NCBI GenBank assembly: GCA_963825615.1
Contig: CAWGTV010000006.1
Coordinates: forward strand, 310,001-374,000
Length of the DNA: 64,000 nt
Source: JAHEDT01 sp963825615
Lineage (GTDB): Bacteria; Desulfobacterota; Desulfuromonadia; Desulfuromonadales; BM103
Direction: 5' to 3'
Shown here: piece by piece, positions 36,608 to 45,313 of the stretch
Numbering within the stretch: position 1 is the first letter of the stretch
How the letters are laid out: each line of letters starts with the position of its first letter
Notes under the pieces: model-generated
What the model saw: the letters and a program-made list of their open reading frames with translations, nothing else
Told to the model about the DNA's origin: nothing
Databases searched by the model: none
Made by a program: the position numbers and the translations under genes

Positions 36608-37162
36608 ATGACTTTAAAAAAACGAGTTATGACTGCCGCTATGCACAAAATGGTCAATTGGCTCTTAATCCTCTGCCTGTCTGTCATGACAGCGGCGTGT
36701 GTTGGCACACCGCAACCGGCAGCTTATACCGTAACCACAGCAGACCCGGCAATCAACCCCGGTCTGGAAGCACTTGGTGTCGCCCGTGCAATGCTCGGCG
36801 TGGCTTACCGCTACGGCGGCGCGGACCCGGGAGGATTCGACTGCAGCGGCCTGGTCTGGTACGCCTTCAGCCAGACAGGCATCGAGCTGCCACGCACATC
36901 AATGGAGATCTTCCGCAGCAGCCAGTTGGTCAACCCCAACGAGATGCAGGCCGGCGACCTGCTCTTTTTCACCATCGCCGCCGACAAGGTGTCCCACATC
37001 GGTATCTATGACGACCACACCCGCTTCATCCATGCCCCCTCCTCCGGAAAAGGAGTCAGTTACGCAAGCCTCGCGGAGGCCTACTGGAGCAAGCGACTGG
37101 TGGCTGTCGGGCGCGTAACGCAGTTCGTACGGCAGGAGAAATCTGCACAATCCTCCCGCTAA
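36608..37162 (+). CDS. NlpC/P60 family lipoprotein endopeptidase
   Basis: About 184 residues with a lipoprotein signal (LLILCLSVMTAAC) and a complete NlpC/P60 cysteine-peptidase domain: catalytic Cys in GGFDCSGLVWYAFSQ, His in VSHIGIYDD and the third residue His in FIHAPSSGKGV. Such enzymes cut peptidoglycan stem peptides. The start is uncertain among several ATG codons (36608, 36629, 36641), none with a strong ribosome site. It is divergent from pepN. Confidence 0.88.
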   Translation: MTLKKRVMTAAMHKMVNWLLILCLSVMTAACVGTPQPAAYTVTTADPAINPGLEALGVARAMLGVAYRYGGADPGGFDCSGLVWYAFSQTGIELPRTSMEIFRSSQLVNPNEMQAGDLLFFTIAADKVSHIGIYDDHTRFIHAPSSGKGVSYASLAEAYWSKRLVAVGRVTQFVRQEKSAQSSR

Positions 37163-37271
37163 ACAATTGCTCCTGAATTGACATCACCCTGCACTCATCT
37201 ATCTTTGTTGATAACAAATCAAGCAATTGAAATTGTTGCCTCAATAATATTTGCAAATGGGGAGGATATTT

Positions 37272-37568
37272 ATGAAAACAATCAAGGTCGTTGTTGAGCG
37301 CTGGCTAGAAGTCCCTGATGAATGGGATTTGCTCGAGCCGGATTTTACAAATCAGCTCCATGTCAAAACGGAAGAGGACTATCTCGTTCCCGAACTGACC
37401 TGGTTGCGGCTCAAGGACCATTCGGAAGAGACCTGTGGTTGGGAAGAGGTCGGCAGCGTCTTCAAGGAGCGGATAGGCAACATGATGACAGCCGGGGCAA
37501 GCTCCGTTGCATTGGTCGATAGCGATGAAGAAGATGAGGAAGACGATGGTGAAGCGGTTTATGAATAG
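37272..37568 (+). CDS. Small acidic protein of unknown function
   Basis: A 98-residue protein starting MKTIKVVVERWLEVPDEWDL and ending in a very acidic tail (DSDEEDEEDDGEAVYE). ATG 37272 follows GGGGAGGA at a good distance, which is the main evidence that it is expressed. One cysteine and four Trp (RWLEV, EWDLL, TWLRL, GWEEV) are present; no known domain was recognised. The gene stands alone. Confidence 0.7.
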   Translation: MKTIKVVVERWLEVPDEWDLLEPDFTNQLHVKTEEDYLVPELTWLRLKDHSEETCGWEEVGSVFKERIGNMMTAGASSVALVDSDEEDEEDDGEAVYE

Positions 37569-37885
37569 GAGGCCGATTGATTCAAGCCCCCCTAGGCCCC
37601 GGACAAACTACGAGCGAGTTAAAAAGGACTAACTACGAGCGGAGCCTTAATTAAGAGGACTTGTTTACAAAAAAAAGCCCCACTCACAGGAGGGGGGGGA
37701 GTGAGGCTAAGCTCTGGGCCTGTATAGGGAGGGAACTGCCGAGGCCGCAGAGTATTATAGAATACTAATAACAGGTCTCTGGCAAATTACTATTCACCGA
37801 GAGAAAATACTTTGAAATTTTGCCTTGTCCGACCCTCGTTACAAACTCCGATTGTGACTTGACTCCCCACCGGCTCCACGCCAGA
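37569..37885. other. Gene-free region with direct repeat and palindromes
   Basis: Contains a direct repeat AACTACGAGCG (about 37609 and 37631), a CTTAATTAAG palindrome, a terminator-like hairpin on the minus strand and a palindrome AGTATTATAGAATACT at 37751-37766. No open frame with family character is present. Confidence 0.5.
37669..37707 (-). terminator. Orphan intrinsic terminator on the minus strand
   Basis: GCCCCACTC at 37677-37685 pairs, with one mismatch, with GAGTGAGGC at 37699-37707. Read on the minus strand the hairpin is followed by eight T. No minus-strand gene lies upstream of it. Confidence 0.6.
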
Positions 37886-39091
37886 ATGCCCCAAACACAA
37901 CGTGTCAACGAACGAGAAACGATGCTCTATACACCCGCATTCTGGGCCATGGCTCTGGCCAACCTCTGCCACACCGCCAGTTTCAGCGCCTTCTTCCTGT
38001 TGCCGCTCTACATCCTCGAGCACGGCGGCAACCAAGGGGATATTGGCGTCATCATGGGTGTGTTTGCCCTGGCTTCCGCAATCTGCCGTCCATGGGTGGC
38101 CGAGATGATCGATCGCATCGGCCGCAAGCGCAGCTATACCCTCGGCTGCATCCTCATGGTCGTTGCACCGTTCCTCTATATCGCCGTTCAGGAGCCGCTC
38201 GGCTCGGGATACCCACTTTTGCTGCTGGTCCGTGCCGCCCACGGCGTCGGCCTGGCGATCTGCTTTACCGCGGTTTTCACCTTCATGGCCGATATCCTGC
38301 CGCAGCATCGCCTCAACGAGGGAATCGGCATGTTCGGCATCTCCGGCCTGCTTGGCATCGCCATCGGCCCGGTACTGGCCGAAACCACCCTTGAGCACTT
38401 CGGTTTTATCGGGCTTTTCCTGAGTGGCAGCGGCCTCGCGGCAATTGCCCTACTCGTTCATCAACCCCTTCAGGAAAGCAGTGCAGCCGGCGAGACACGA
38501 GGCCGGGAAACCTTTTTCGGCCTGCTTAGAAGGGAAAAATTCATCGTGGTGGGACTATTGGCCCTTCTGTTCGGTTTCGGGCTCGCGGCTACCGGCGGCT
38601 TTGTAGCGCCCCTGGCAGAAGAGCGCGGCCTGGGCTTCATCTCGGTCTATTTTTTCTGCTATTCCGGCGGGGCCATCGCGGTGCGCTTTTGCGGCGGCAG
38701 GTTCGCGGATTATCTTGGCGAGAATCGCGTACTGCCTTACAGCATCATCCTGTACATGGCCGGCATCTTCCTCCTGCCGTTGACCCACAGCCAATTACTG
38801 CTCTGTAGCGCCGGGGTACTCTCTGGGACAGGTCACGGCCTGCTCTTCCCACTGTTGAATACCATGGCCGTCCGCAATGAGCCGGCCACGGTCCGCGGCA
38901 AGGCGACGGGAATTTTTACCGGGGGGATCGATACGGGAATCTTTGCAGGATCCGTGATCTTAGGCTATATTGGCGATTGGTTCGGCCTCAACGCCCTGTT
39001 TCTTTGTGCAGGGCTGAGCATGGCCAGCGCACTGGCCCTTTTCCGTTTTCGCTCGTCACGTTCCACAGCACAGGTACAGAAAGTCCCATGA
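37886..39091 (+). CDS. MFS transporter
   Basis: A twelve-helix major facilitator of about 400 residues. The loop 2-3 motif appears as RPWVAEMIDRIGRKRSYTLG, and HGVGLAICFTAVFTFMADI and GFVAPLAEERGLGFISVYFF belong to the YfcJ/YhhS-like branch (arabinose-efflux-type permeases). The substrate is unknown. The start could be ATG 37886 or ATG 37922; the second has CGAGAAACG before it. It overlaps the following acyltransferase by ATGA. Confidence 0.85.
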   Translation: MPQTQRVNERETMLYTPAFWAMALANLCHTASFSAFFLLPLYILEHGGNQGDIGVIMGVFALASAICRPWVAEMIDRIGRKRSYTLGCILMVVAPFLYIAVQEPLGSGYPLLLLVRAAHGVGLAICFTAVFTFMADILPQHRLNEGIGMFGISGLLGIAIGPVLAETTLEHFGFIGLFLSGSGLAAIALLVHQPLQESSAAGETRGRETFFGLLRREKFIVVGLLALLFGFGLAATGGFVAPLAEERGLGFISVYFFCYSGGAIAVRFCGGRFADYLGENRVLPYSIILYMAGIFLLPLTHSQLLLCSAGVLSGTGHGLLFPLLNTMAVRNEPATVRGKATGIFTGGIDTGIFAGSVILGYIGDWFGLNALFLCAGLSMASALALFRFRSSRSTAQVQKVP

Positions 39092-39888
39092 ACGAAATCC
39101 AGGCTTTTTACACAGGAAATGAATATCACTCCCCGCAACGCAAGATCGGGTGGTTGACAAGACTGTTCCCCTCCATCTCCTTTTACCTCAAGGAGATAGC
39201 CATCGTCTGGGGTGGCAGCGCAGCGGCAAAGCGCAACAACTACGATTCAATCGACTGGTACAACAACAGCCTCAACACCGTCAAGGCCCTGGAGGCAACC
39301 GGCTGCCATCTGCACGTAACTGGTCTGGACAACCTCCAGGGGATCGAGCGGCCGTGCATTTTCATCGGCAACCATATGAGCACCCTCGAGACCTTCGTCC
39401 TGCCGTCGCTGATCATGCCCCACATCTTTGACCTGACCTATATCATCAAGCGCAGCTTGGTCGATTACCCAGTCTTCGGCGACATCGTTAGAACCCGCGA
39501 CCCGGTGGTTGTCGATCGCGTCAATCCGCGCGACGACTTCATGGTGGTTATGGAAGAAGGAGCCCGGCGCCTGGAGCAGGGCCGTTCGCTGATTATTTTC
39601 CCCCAACATACGCGCACCATCGATTTCGACCCCAAGCAGTTCAACAGCATCGGCATCAAGCTCGCCAGGAAGACCGGAGCCATCGTGGTCCCGGTGGCCC
39701 TTCTGACCTGGGCCTGGTCGCCCGGCAAGATGGTCAAGGATTTCGGCCCGATCTTGCCGTCCAGACCGATCCACTTCGCCTTTGGCAAACCGTTGGAAGT
39801 GATCGGCAAGGGGCAGGAGGAACAGGCCAAAATCATGGCCTTCATCGAGGAACATCTGCAAAGCTGGAGATCCCAGGCTGGAGGCTAG
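39088..39888 (+). CDS. PlsC-family acyltransferase
   Basis: A 266-residue lysophospholipid acyltransferase-like protein. Motif I reads FIGNHMSTLET, so the usual Asp of HX4D is Glu; motif III-like IIFPQHTRTIDFDPKQFNSI and the GAIVVPVAL strand are present. The family transfers acyl groups to lysophosphatidate or related acceptors at the membrane. The Glu substitution may alter or abolish classic activity. Coupled to the MFS gene, which hints at lipid or lysolipid handling (as in LplT-Aas pairs), an inference. Confidence 0.82.
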   Translation: MNEIQAFYTGNEYHSPQRKIGWLTRLFPSISFYLKEIAIVWGGSAAAKRNNYDSIDWYNNSLNTVKALEATGCHLHVTGLDNLQGIERPCIFIGNHMSTLETFVLPSLIMPHIFDLTYIIKRSLVDYPVFGDIVRTRDPVVVDRVNPRDDFMVVMEEGARRLEQGRSLIIFPQHTRTIDFDPKQFNSIGIKLARKTGAIVVPVALLTWAWSPGKMVKDFGPILPSRPIHFAFGKPLEVIGKGQEEQAKIMAFIEEHLQSWRSQAGG

Positions 39889-40040
39889 CAAAAGCTGACC
39901 CCGGACTGGGTGGTCCTGTGACCGGAAGTTCGAGACAGTTTGCAGAAGCTTTTTCGCCTTCCGCGACCCTGCTCACCCTTGACGACTGGCCATACCGTCA
40001 TTACATTGATTCTGCCTGCATTCAGGCTTAAGGAAACTTC

Positions 40041-40943
40041 ATGGCCAAAGATTACTATGCCGTCCTCGGTGTTGAAAAAACCTCCGGCGCCGACCAGATC
40101 AAAAAAGCCTACCGCAAGCTGGCGCTGAAGTACCATCCCGATAAGAACCCCGGGGACAAGAAGGCCGAAGAGCGTTTCAAGGAGATCACAGAAGCCTACG
40201 CCGTGCTCTCCGATCCGGAGAAAAAACAGCAGTATGACCAGTTCGGCGACACCGGCTTCCACCAGCGTTTTTCACAGGAAGACATCTTCCGCAACGTCGA
40301 CCTTGGCAACATCTTCCGGGAATTCGGCTTTGGCGGCCGTGGCGGCGACGACATCCTCAGCCAGCTATTTGGCGGCACAGGGAGCCATCAGGGCTTCGGT
40401 ACGCACCAGCGCCCCCGCGCCACAAAGGGCCAGGATTACCTGATGCGCTTGACCATTCCATTTCGCCAGGCAGTGCTGGGCGGCGAACGCCGGGTGGAAC
40501 TCGATCGCGCCGGGCAGACCGAACAGTTGCAGGTACGCATTCCGGCCGGTGTCGAGTCAGGTCAGAAGCTGCGCATATCGGGGAAAGGCGGGGCGAGTTC
40601 AACGGGTGGGCCGGCCGGCGATCTGATACTGGAGATCAACGTGACCACTGACTCCCGTTTCCGGCGCGAGGGGAGTGACCTGTTCACAACCGTCAAAATC
40701 CCCTTTACCGGAGCATGCCTCGGCACCTCGGCCACCGTAGAGACCCTCGAGGAGCCCAAGCGGATCAAGGTCAAACCCGGCGTGCAGAGCGGCAGCAAGA
40801 TCAGGCTGAAAGGCTTCGGTGTCCCGGGACGACCGGGCAAGCATGCCGGAGATCTTTACGCGGTGGTTGAGATTGCCGTGCCGGACGAGTTGAGTGACGA
40901 GCAGCAGAAATTGCTAGAGCAATTGCAAGAGACTGGGTTGTAA
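40041..40943 (+). CDS. cbpA: CbpA-type J-domain chaperone
   Basis: A 300-residue DnaJ class B protein: J domain at 1-70 with YHPDKNPGD (HPD), Gly/Phe-rich region (FREFGFGGRGGDD) and two C-terminal beta domains (GQDYLMRLTIPFRQAVLGG, then DLFTTVKIPFTGACLG). No cysteine-rich zinc domain is present, so it is CbpA-like rather than DnaJ. It stimulates Hsp70 (DnaK). ATG 40041 follows AAGGAAA. No cbpM modulator gene is adjacent. Confidence 0.92.
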   Translation: MAKDYYAVLGVEKTSGADQIKKAYRKLALKYHPDKNPGDKKAEERFKEITEAYAVLSDPEKKQQYDQFGDTGFHQRFSQEDIFRNVDLGNIFREFGFGGRGGDDILSQLFGGTGSHQGFGTHQRPRATKGQDYLMRLTIPFRQAVLGGERRVELDRAGQTEQLQVRIPAGVESGQKLRISGKGGASSTGGPAGDLILEINVTTDSRFRREGSDLFTTVKIPFTGACLGTSATVETLEEPKRIKVKPGVQSGSKIRLKGFGVPGRPGKHAGDLYAVVEIAVPDELSDEQQKLLEQLQETGL

Positions 40944-40950
40944 TCTACGC

Positions 40951-41457
40951 TCAAAATATGGAGGCCAACCGCATATAGGCTTTCTGCAAACGGTTTGACT
41001 CCGAAAGCAGCATCCCCTGCATCAGTTTGACGCCGAGCTGCGGGTGCCGGTCGATAAGCTGGTTGAAATTCTCATGGGTGATCAGCAGCAATCCGGTGTC
41101 CTCCATGGCCTGGGCCGTGGTATTCCGCGTCCGCTGGCTGACCGTGCAACTGACGCCGATGGCGGCCCCCCGGCTGAAGACACCGACCACCACCTGCTTG
41201 CCGGGGAATTCCGTGTTTACCTTGATCTGTACCCGGCCGGAGACGATAAAAGCGACGTAATCGCTAGGATCTCCCGAGGTCCACACATTGTTACCGGACA
41301 GCACCATGCGGCAGTTGAAAAACGGGCTGACCTCCTCGAGATCCTCCTCAGAGAGAAAGCTGAAAAAGCCAAGCTCCTTCTTCATCTTACGACACAGCTG
41401 CTGGGAGCAGTTATCGCCGCGACATGCGCTTTCTATTGGATGCAGCATGCTCATCAC
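40951..41457 (-). CDS. Cyclic-nucleotide-binding-domain protein without DNA-binding domain
   Basis: A 168-residue protein with one Crp-like cNMP-binding barrel (residues about 35-150: SGDPSDYVAFIVSGRVQIKV, GAAIGVSCTVSQRTRNTTAQ) and a short C-terminal helix; no HTH. An N-terminal CRGDNCSQQLCRK has three cysteines. Its ATG overlaps the mlaC stop, so it is the last gene of the mla operon. It may sense a small molecule and adjust lipid transport, but that is inference. Confidence 0.85.
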   Translation of the reverse strand: MMSMLHPIESACRGDNCSQQLCRKMKKELGFFSFLSEEDLEEVSPFFNCRMVLSGNNVWTSGDPSDYVAFIVSGRVQIKVNTEFPGKQVVVGVFSRGAAIGVSCTVSQRTRNTTAQAMEDTGLLLITHENFNQLIDRHPQLGVKLMQGMLLSESNRLQKAYMRLASIF

Positions 41458-42065
41458 TTCCCCGCCGTGCTCATGGGTGACTGCCGGAGTTCACTGATCT
41501 TTTCCTGCATACGCGCAAACAGCCCGGCAAAACCTTCCTTGCGCACAATCTCCCCATAACTGCTGCGGTAGTTCCTGATCAGGCTCACTTCTTCGATCAC
41601 GACATCATAGACGAACCATTGATCTCCCTGCTGCACCATGCGGTAAACGATGGGGACATGGGTTCCACCGCTTTGGACCATTGTCGCGACTTCGGCACGG
41701 TCCTCTTCGAGCGTTTCCTCACCGTAGCTGACGGTTTCATCACTGTAGGCTTCGATGCGGCCGATATAGCTCGCCTCGAGCAGCTCGGAGAAGAGCTCCA
41801 CGAAACGTGCCTGCTCAGCGGCCGTCGCACTCTTCCAGTACTTGCCGAGGGTGCGCTGAGACATGATGGTGAAATCGAAACGGGCGCGGATCAGTTGGCT
41901 AAGGGTCTTCCGGCGCGGCTCACCCTGAAGTTGTTTGTCGCGCAGCACTTCAATCACCTGGTCTACCGTCGCCTGGACCTGTGCCTTCGGCGTCACGGCA
42001 GAGGACACAGCGGAGATCAGCAACAGACTACAGTAAATCAGTACAAGTATTTTCAAACAACGCAT
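41454..42065 (-). CDS. mlaC: Phospholipid-binding periplasmic protein MlaC
   Basis: A 203-residue periplasmic protein with a signal peptide (ILVLIYCSLLLISAVSSA) and the toluene-tolerance/Ttg2 fold: RARFDFTIMSQRTLGKYW, FVELFSELLEASYIGRIEAY and YRMVQQGDQWFVYDVVIEEV. MlaC ferries phospholipids between the outer-membrane MlaA complex and the inner-membrane MlaFED transporter. ATG 42065 follows AAAGAGGT; a GTG two codons upstream is less likely. Confidence 0.92.
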   Translation of the reverse strand: MRCLKILVLIYCSLLLISAVSSAVTPKAQVQATVDQVIEVLRDKQLQGEPRRKTLSQLIRARFDFTIMSQRTLGKYWKSATAAEQARFVELFSELLEASYIGRIEAYSDETVSYGEETLEEDRAEVATMVQSGGTHVPIVYRMVQQGDQWFVYDVVIEEVSLIRNYRSSYGEIVRKEGFAGLFARMQEKISELRQSPMSTAGK

Positions 42066-42097
42066 AGTCACACCTCTTTCAATCTCTCGCAGAACAT

Positions 42098-42871
42098 CTA
42101 GTTCTCGATCTTGGCAGCCCGGTTTTGCATAAAAGCATTACGCACGAACAGATAGGGGTCGAGAGCATCCTGCTTGATCGCTTCGTAGGTATCCTTGTCA
42201 AGGGACAGGGCGTTGACCTTTTCCAAGGCCTGGGCCCCGACCACTTCGAGCGGTTTCATCTTGAAATAATAGGGGGACGTCACCGGGTGCGTCATCGCAT
42301 CCGCCACCTTGCCGACTGCATCGCGGGCATTCGACGGGCCCAGGATCGGGATTACCAGGTAAAACCCGGGCGGCGTCCCGTAGTGCCCGAGCGTCTGGCC
42401 AAAGTCCTCGCCATCCTGGTCAGCAGGCAACCCGGCACCCACGTCGAGGAACCCCGCCAGCCCGAACGTCGAATTAAAGATGCACTTGACCAGTTCATCG
42501 GTGGCCTTGACGCCTTTCAATTGCAACAGGGCGTTGAGAAACCGCACCGGCGTCGCCAGGTTGTGGAAGAAATTCCCCACCGCCTGGCGCAGGTCTTCAT
42601 GCAGAACGGCCCGATAACCGCGTGCAACGGGCTTGAGAGCATAGAAATAGAGCTTGTCATTGAACCAGAACATGCCGCGGTTGAATGGTTCGATCGGGTC
42701 CCAGACGTCGAGTTCCTCTTCATCAGCATCCAATTGCGTCCAGTCGCGTACTGGTGTGGGCGGTGTCGCTGGTGATGGTGCAGCTTCGGTGCCGGCCGAC
42801 CAGGCTAATGAGCACCCCCCGCACAGCAACACAAGCATCGCAGCTAAAACCAGTTTGTGAATATGCAGCAT
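42098..42871 (-). CDS. mlaA: Outer-membrane lipoprotein MlaA (VacJ)
   Basis: A 257-residue lipoprotein (LVLLCGGC) with the MlaA signature DPIEPFNRGMFWFNDKLYFY, then RAVLHEDLRQAVGNFFHNL, FNSTFGLAGFLDVG and FGQTLGHYGTPPGFYLVIPI. MlaA removes mislocalised phospholipids from the outer leaflet. It lies between mlaD and mlaC. The start is ATG 42871 with GAGGAA upstream; a longer frame overlaps mlaD and is rejected. Confidence 0.93.
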   Translation of the reverse strand: MLHIHKLVLAAMLVLLCGGCSLAWSAGTEAAPSPATPPTPVRDWTQLDADEEELDVWDPIEPFNRGMFWFNDKLYFYALKPVARGYRAVLHEDLRQAVGNFFHNLATPVRFLNALLQLKGVKATDELVKCIFNSTFGLAGFLDVGAGLPADQDGEDFGQTLGHYGTPPGFYLVIPILGPSNARDAVGKVADAMTHPVTSPYYFKMKPLEVVGAQALEKVNALSLDKDTYEAIKQDALDPYLFVRNAFMQNRAAKIEN

Positions 42872-42905
42872 CGACCATTTCCTCAGGAGCAAAGATAGAC
42901 CGGGC

Positions 42906-43352
42906 TTATTTTTTCTCGAAGATGTACTTGCTGACCAGTTCTTCAAGGTTGATCGCCGACTCGGTCTCAACGATCCGGCCGCCGTCGTGAATCTCGACAT
43001 CGGACGCGCCAGGGGAGATATTGATGTAACGGTCACCGATGATCCCCGCCGTACGCACTGACGCGATGCTGTCCTCCTGGAGGACCACGTCGTTATCGAT
43101 CGCCATCGTGATCTTGGCCTCGTACTTGCCGGCATCGAAACTGATGTCCGCCACCTTGCCGACCTGAACCCCGGCAATTTCGACGATGGCGCCGTTTTTG
43201 AGCCCGGAGACCGAACCGAAGCTGGCCATCACCTGGTAGGTCGACCGACTGAACAGGTTGATGTCACCGAGGCGCACGGACAGCCAGGCGAAACAGACAA
43301 AACCTACAACCATAAACACACCGACCACTATTTCGAGGTTGAACTTACGCAT
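42906..43352 (-). CDS. mlaD: MCE-domain protein MlaD
   Basis: A 148-residue single-MCE protein: one membrane helix (IVVGVFMVVGFVCFAWLSV) and the MCE domain (MASFGSVSGLKNGAIVEIAG then VRTAGIIGDRYINISPG). It forms the hexameric ring on the periplasmic face of the MlaFED transporter. ATG 43352 follows GGAGGA and lies inside the end of mlaF (8-bp overlap). Confidence 0.93.
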   Translation of the reverse strand: MRKFNLEIVVGVFMVVGFVCFAWLSVRLGDINLFSRSTYQVMASFGSVSGLKNGAIVEIAGVQVGKVADISFDAGKYEAKITMAIDNDVVLQEDSIASVRTAGIIGDRYINISPGASDVEIHDGGRIVETESAINLEELVSKYIFEKK

Positions 43353-44160
43353 AGAAGTTGTCCTCCTCCTCGTCACTCGAATAAAGATGGCCCATGGTTT
43401 CCTCGACGAACGCCCTGATCTGGGGCTGATCGGACATCTGGAACGCTTCCGGAGACATGCACCCCTGGATCTGGCCATCGGCAAGCAGAGCCACATCATC
43501 GGCCAACTTGAAGATCTTCGGTACATCGTGACTGACGATCACCGCAGTGTAGCCGAGTTGCTGCTGGGTTCGATAAAAAAGGCGATAAAGTTCGTTGCTC
43601 TTGTGGACATCCAGACCTGTCGTCGGTTCGTCGAAGAAGACCACCTTGGGATCGAGGACCAGGGCACGCGCCAGCCCGACCCGCTTGCGCATGCCACCGC
43701 TGAGTTGTGCCGGGAACTTTGCCACGGCCTTTTCCATATCCATCAGGGTGAGTTTCTGCATAACCTTGTCCCGAATCAACTCTTCGTTCAAACGCGTCCG
43801 CTCACGCAGCGGCAGAGCGACATTATCGTAGACGCTCAGTGAGTCAAACAGTGCCGCGTTCTGAAAGAGCACACCGAAGTTGCTGCGGATCTCATCGAGT
43901 TCGCGGCGCTTGAGCCGTTGCAGGTCATGGCCGAAGACCTTGACCGTGCCGCGTGTCGGGCTGACCAGCCCGAGCATATGCTTGACGATCACGCTCTTGC
44001 CCTGGCCACTGGCGCCGACAATCACCAGGGTCCGCCCCTCCCGCACGACCAGGTCTACACCGCGCAGCACCATCTGCCGGCCGAAGCGTTTTTTCACTCC
44101 GATCAGTTCGATCACGACCGAAGCATGATCCCCAAGTTGAGAATTCATCGATTCCATCAT
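43345..44160 (-). CDS. mlaF: ABC transporter ATPase MlaF
   Basis: A 271-residue ATPase: Walker A IVGASGQGKSV, signature LSGGMRKRVGLARAL, Walker B VVFFDEPTTGLD and switch His in VIVSHDVPK. It powers phospholipid movement by MlaE/MlaD. The C-terminus is acidic (SSDEEEDNFYA). MMES at 44160 or the next ATG (44148) could be the start. Confidence 0.94.
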   Translation of the reverse strand: MMESMNSQLGDHASVVIELIGVKKRFGRQMVLRGVDLVVREGRTLVIVGASGQGKSVIVKHMLGLVSPTRGTVKVFGHDLQRLKRRELDEIRSNFGVLFQNAALFDSLSVYDNVALPLRERTRLNEELIRDKVMQKLTLMDMEKAVAKFPAQLSGGMRKRVGLARALVLDPKVVFFDEPTTGLDVHKSNELYRLFYRTQQQLGYTAVIVSHDVPKIFKLADDVALLADGQIQGCMSPEAFQMSDQPQIRAFVEETMGHLYSSDEEEDNFYA

Positions 44161-44176
44161 AACATGAGTGCCTGTC

Positions 44177-44965
44177 TCACAGTAGCAGGGCGCTGATCAG
44201 GTAATCCCAGACCAGGACACTCACCGACGACATCACGACCGCATCGGTCGTCGTCCGGCTGACCCCCTCGGCGCCGAAACCACCGGATCGCTCGAGGTGC
44301 AGGTAGAACCCCTTGCATGCGGTGATCCAGACCAGCAGCAGGCCGAAGAGCAGAGATTTCACCAGGCCCATTTCGATGTCAGCCCAAACTACGCTCGTAT
44401 ACATCCTCTGGAAATAGACGCCCGGGTTGATACCGAACAGGCCAGTCCCCACCAGATAACCGCCAAAGATGCCGATCACGTCGAAGATCGCCGTCAAGAG
44501 CGGCAAGACCAGGATGCCGGCCAGAAGTTTCGGCATGATCAGGTAGCGAAACGGATCGACAGCCATGCATTCAAGTGCATCGATCTGTTCCGAATTGCGC
44601 ATGATGCCCACTTCGGCGCAGATGGCCGAACCGGCCCGGCCGATCACCATCAGTGCGGTCAGGACCGGGCCGAGTTCACGGATCAGGCTTAAGGCCACTG
44701 CCGAGCCGAGAAACCCTTCGGAACCGAACTTGCGCAATGAGTAATAGCCTTGTAGGCCGAGGACCATGCCGGTGAACAACCCGGTAAACAGGATGACAAA
44801 GACCGAACAGGCACCGATAAAGTGCATCTGCCGCACCACCGGCCGTAGTTTGAAGGGCGGCTTGAAAATGCTGACGACGGTCCGCGTCAGAAAGAGCCCC
44901 ATCCGTCCGTAGGATTCCAGGAACCAGAGCGTTTCATAGCCTATTTTTTCGAAGAAAGTACGCAT
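44177..44965 (-). CDS. mlaE: ABC transporter permease MlaE
   Basis: A 262-residue permease with five or six membrane segments and the family signature ELGPVLTALMVIGRAGSAIC followed by EVGIMRNSEQIDALECMAVD. It is the first gene of mlaE-F-D-A-C and forms the lipid path. The start is ATG 44965, although the ribosome site is weak; the frame extends upstream without better candidates. Confidence 0.93.
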   Translation of the reverse strand: MRTFFEKIGYETLWFLESYGRMGLFLTRTVVSIFKPPFKLRPVVRQMHFIGACSVFVILFTGLFTGMVLGLQGYYSLRKFGSEGFLGSAVALSLIRELGPVLTALMVIGRAGSAICAEVGIMRNSEQIDALECMAVDPFRYLIMPKLLAGILVLPLLTAIFDVIGIFGGYLVGTGLFGINPGVYFQRMYTSVVWADIEMGLVKSLLFGLLLVWITACKGFYLHLERSGGFGAEGVSRTTTDAVVMSSVSVLVWDYLISALLL

Positions 44966-45127
44966 CACATTAAAGAATACCCTAATGATGGCCCCGGGCA
45001 ACACGCTGCTCCCAGTGGGACAGAAGCGTTTCGCTGCAACAGCAACAAACCCTTCAGGAGAACCAGCCGGCAAGCGGCCAGTATTTCACCGATGCATAAT
45101 GACGGCATGGGCATAGATTACCATGCT

Positions 45128-45313
45128 TCAATGATGACAGGAAGGGTCATACATCATCGCTAGGCGGCCACGGCTGGCAAGACAGTTTGCACAGACCTTG
45201 CCGGCGTCGTCGTAGCGTTCCCGTGCCAGGATCAGACCGGCCTGAACGGCAGCATCGTCAGTCAGAACCTCCGGGTCGAATTCTGCCCCGCAATGGCGAC
45301 AGATGACGGTCAT
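45128..45313 (-). CDS. Small zinc-ribbon protein
   Basis: A 61-residue protein with two CXXC knuckles (CRHCGAEFDPEVL near the start, VCANCLASRGRLAM later), enough for one zinc site. Its ATG overlaps the hemH stop (ATGA), so it is co-translated with ferrochelatase. No function is known. A last CHH at the C-terminus could add metal ligands. Confidence 0.75.
   Translation of the reverse strand: MTVICRHCGAEFDPEVLTDDAAVQAGLILARERYDDAGKVCANCLASRGRLAMMYDPSCHH

Noticed and set aside
37911..37922. An ACGAGAA heptad just before a possible MFS start
   Set aside because: A single copy only; it is likely chance and also serves as a weak ribosome-site candidate.
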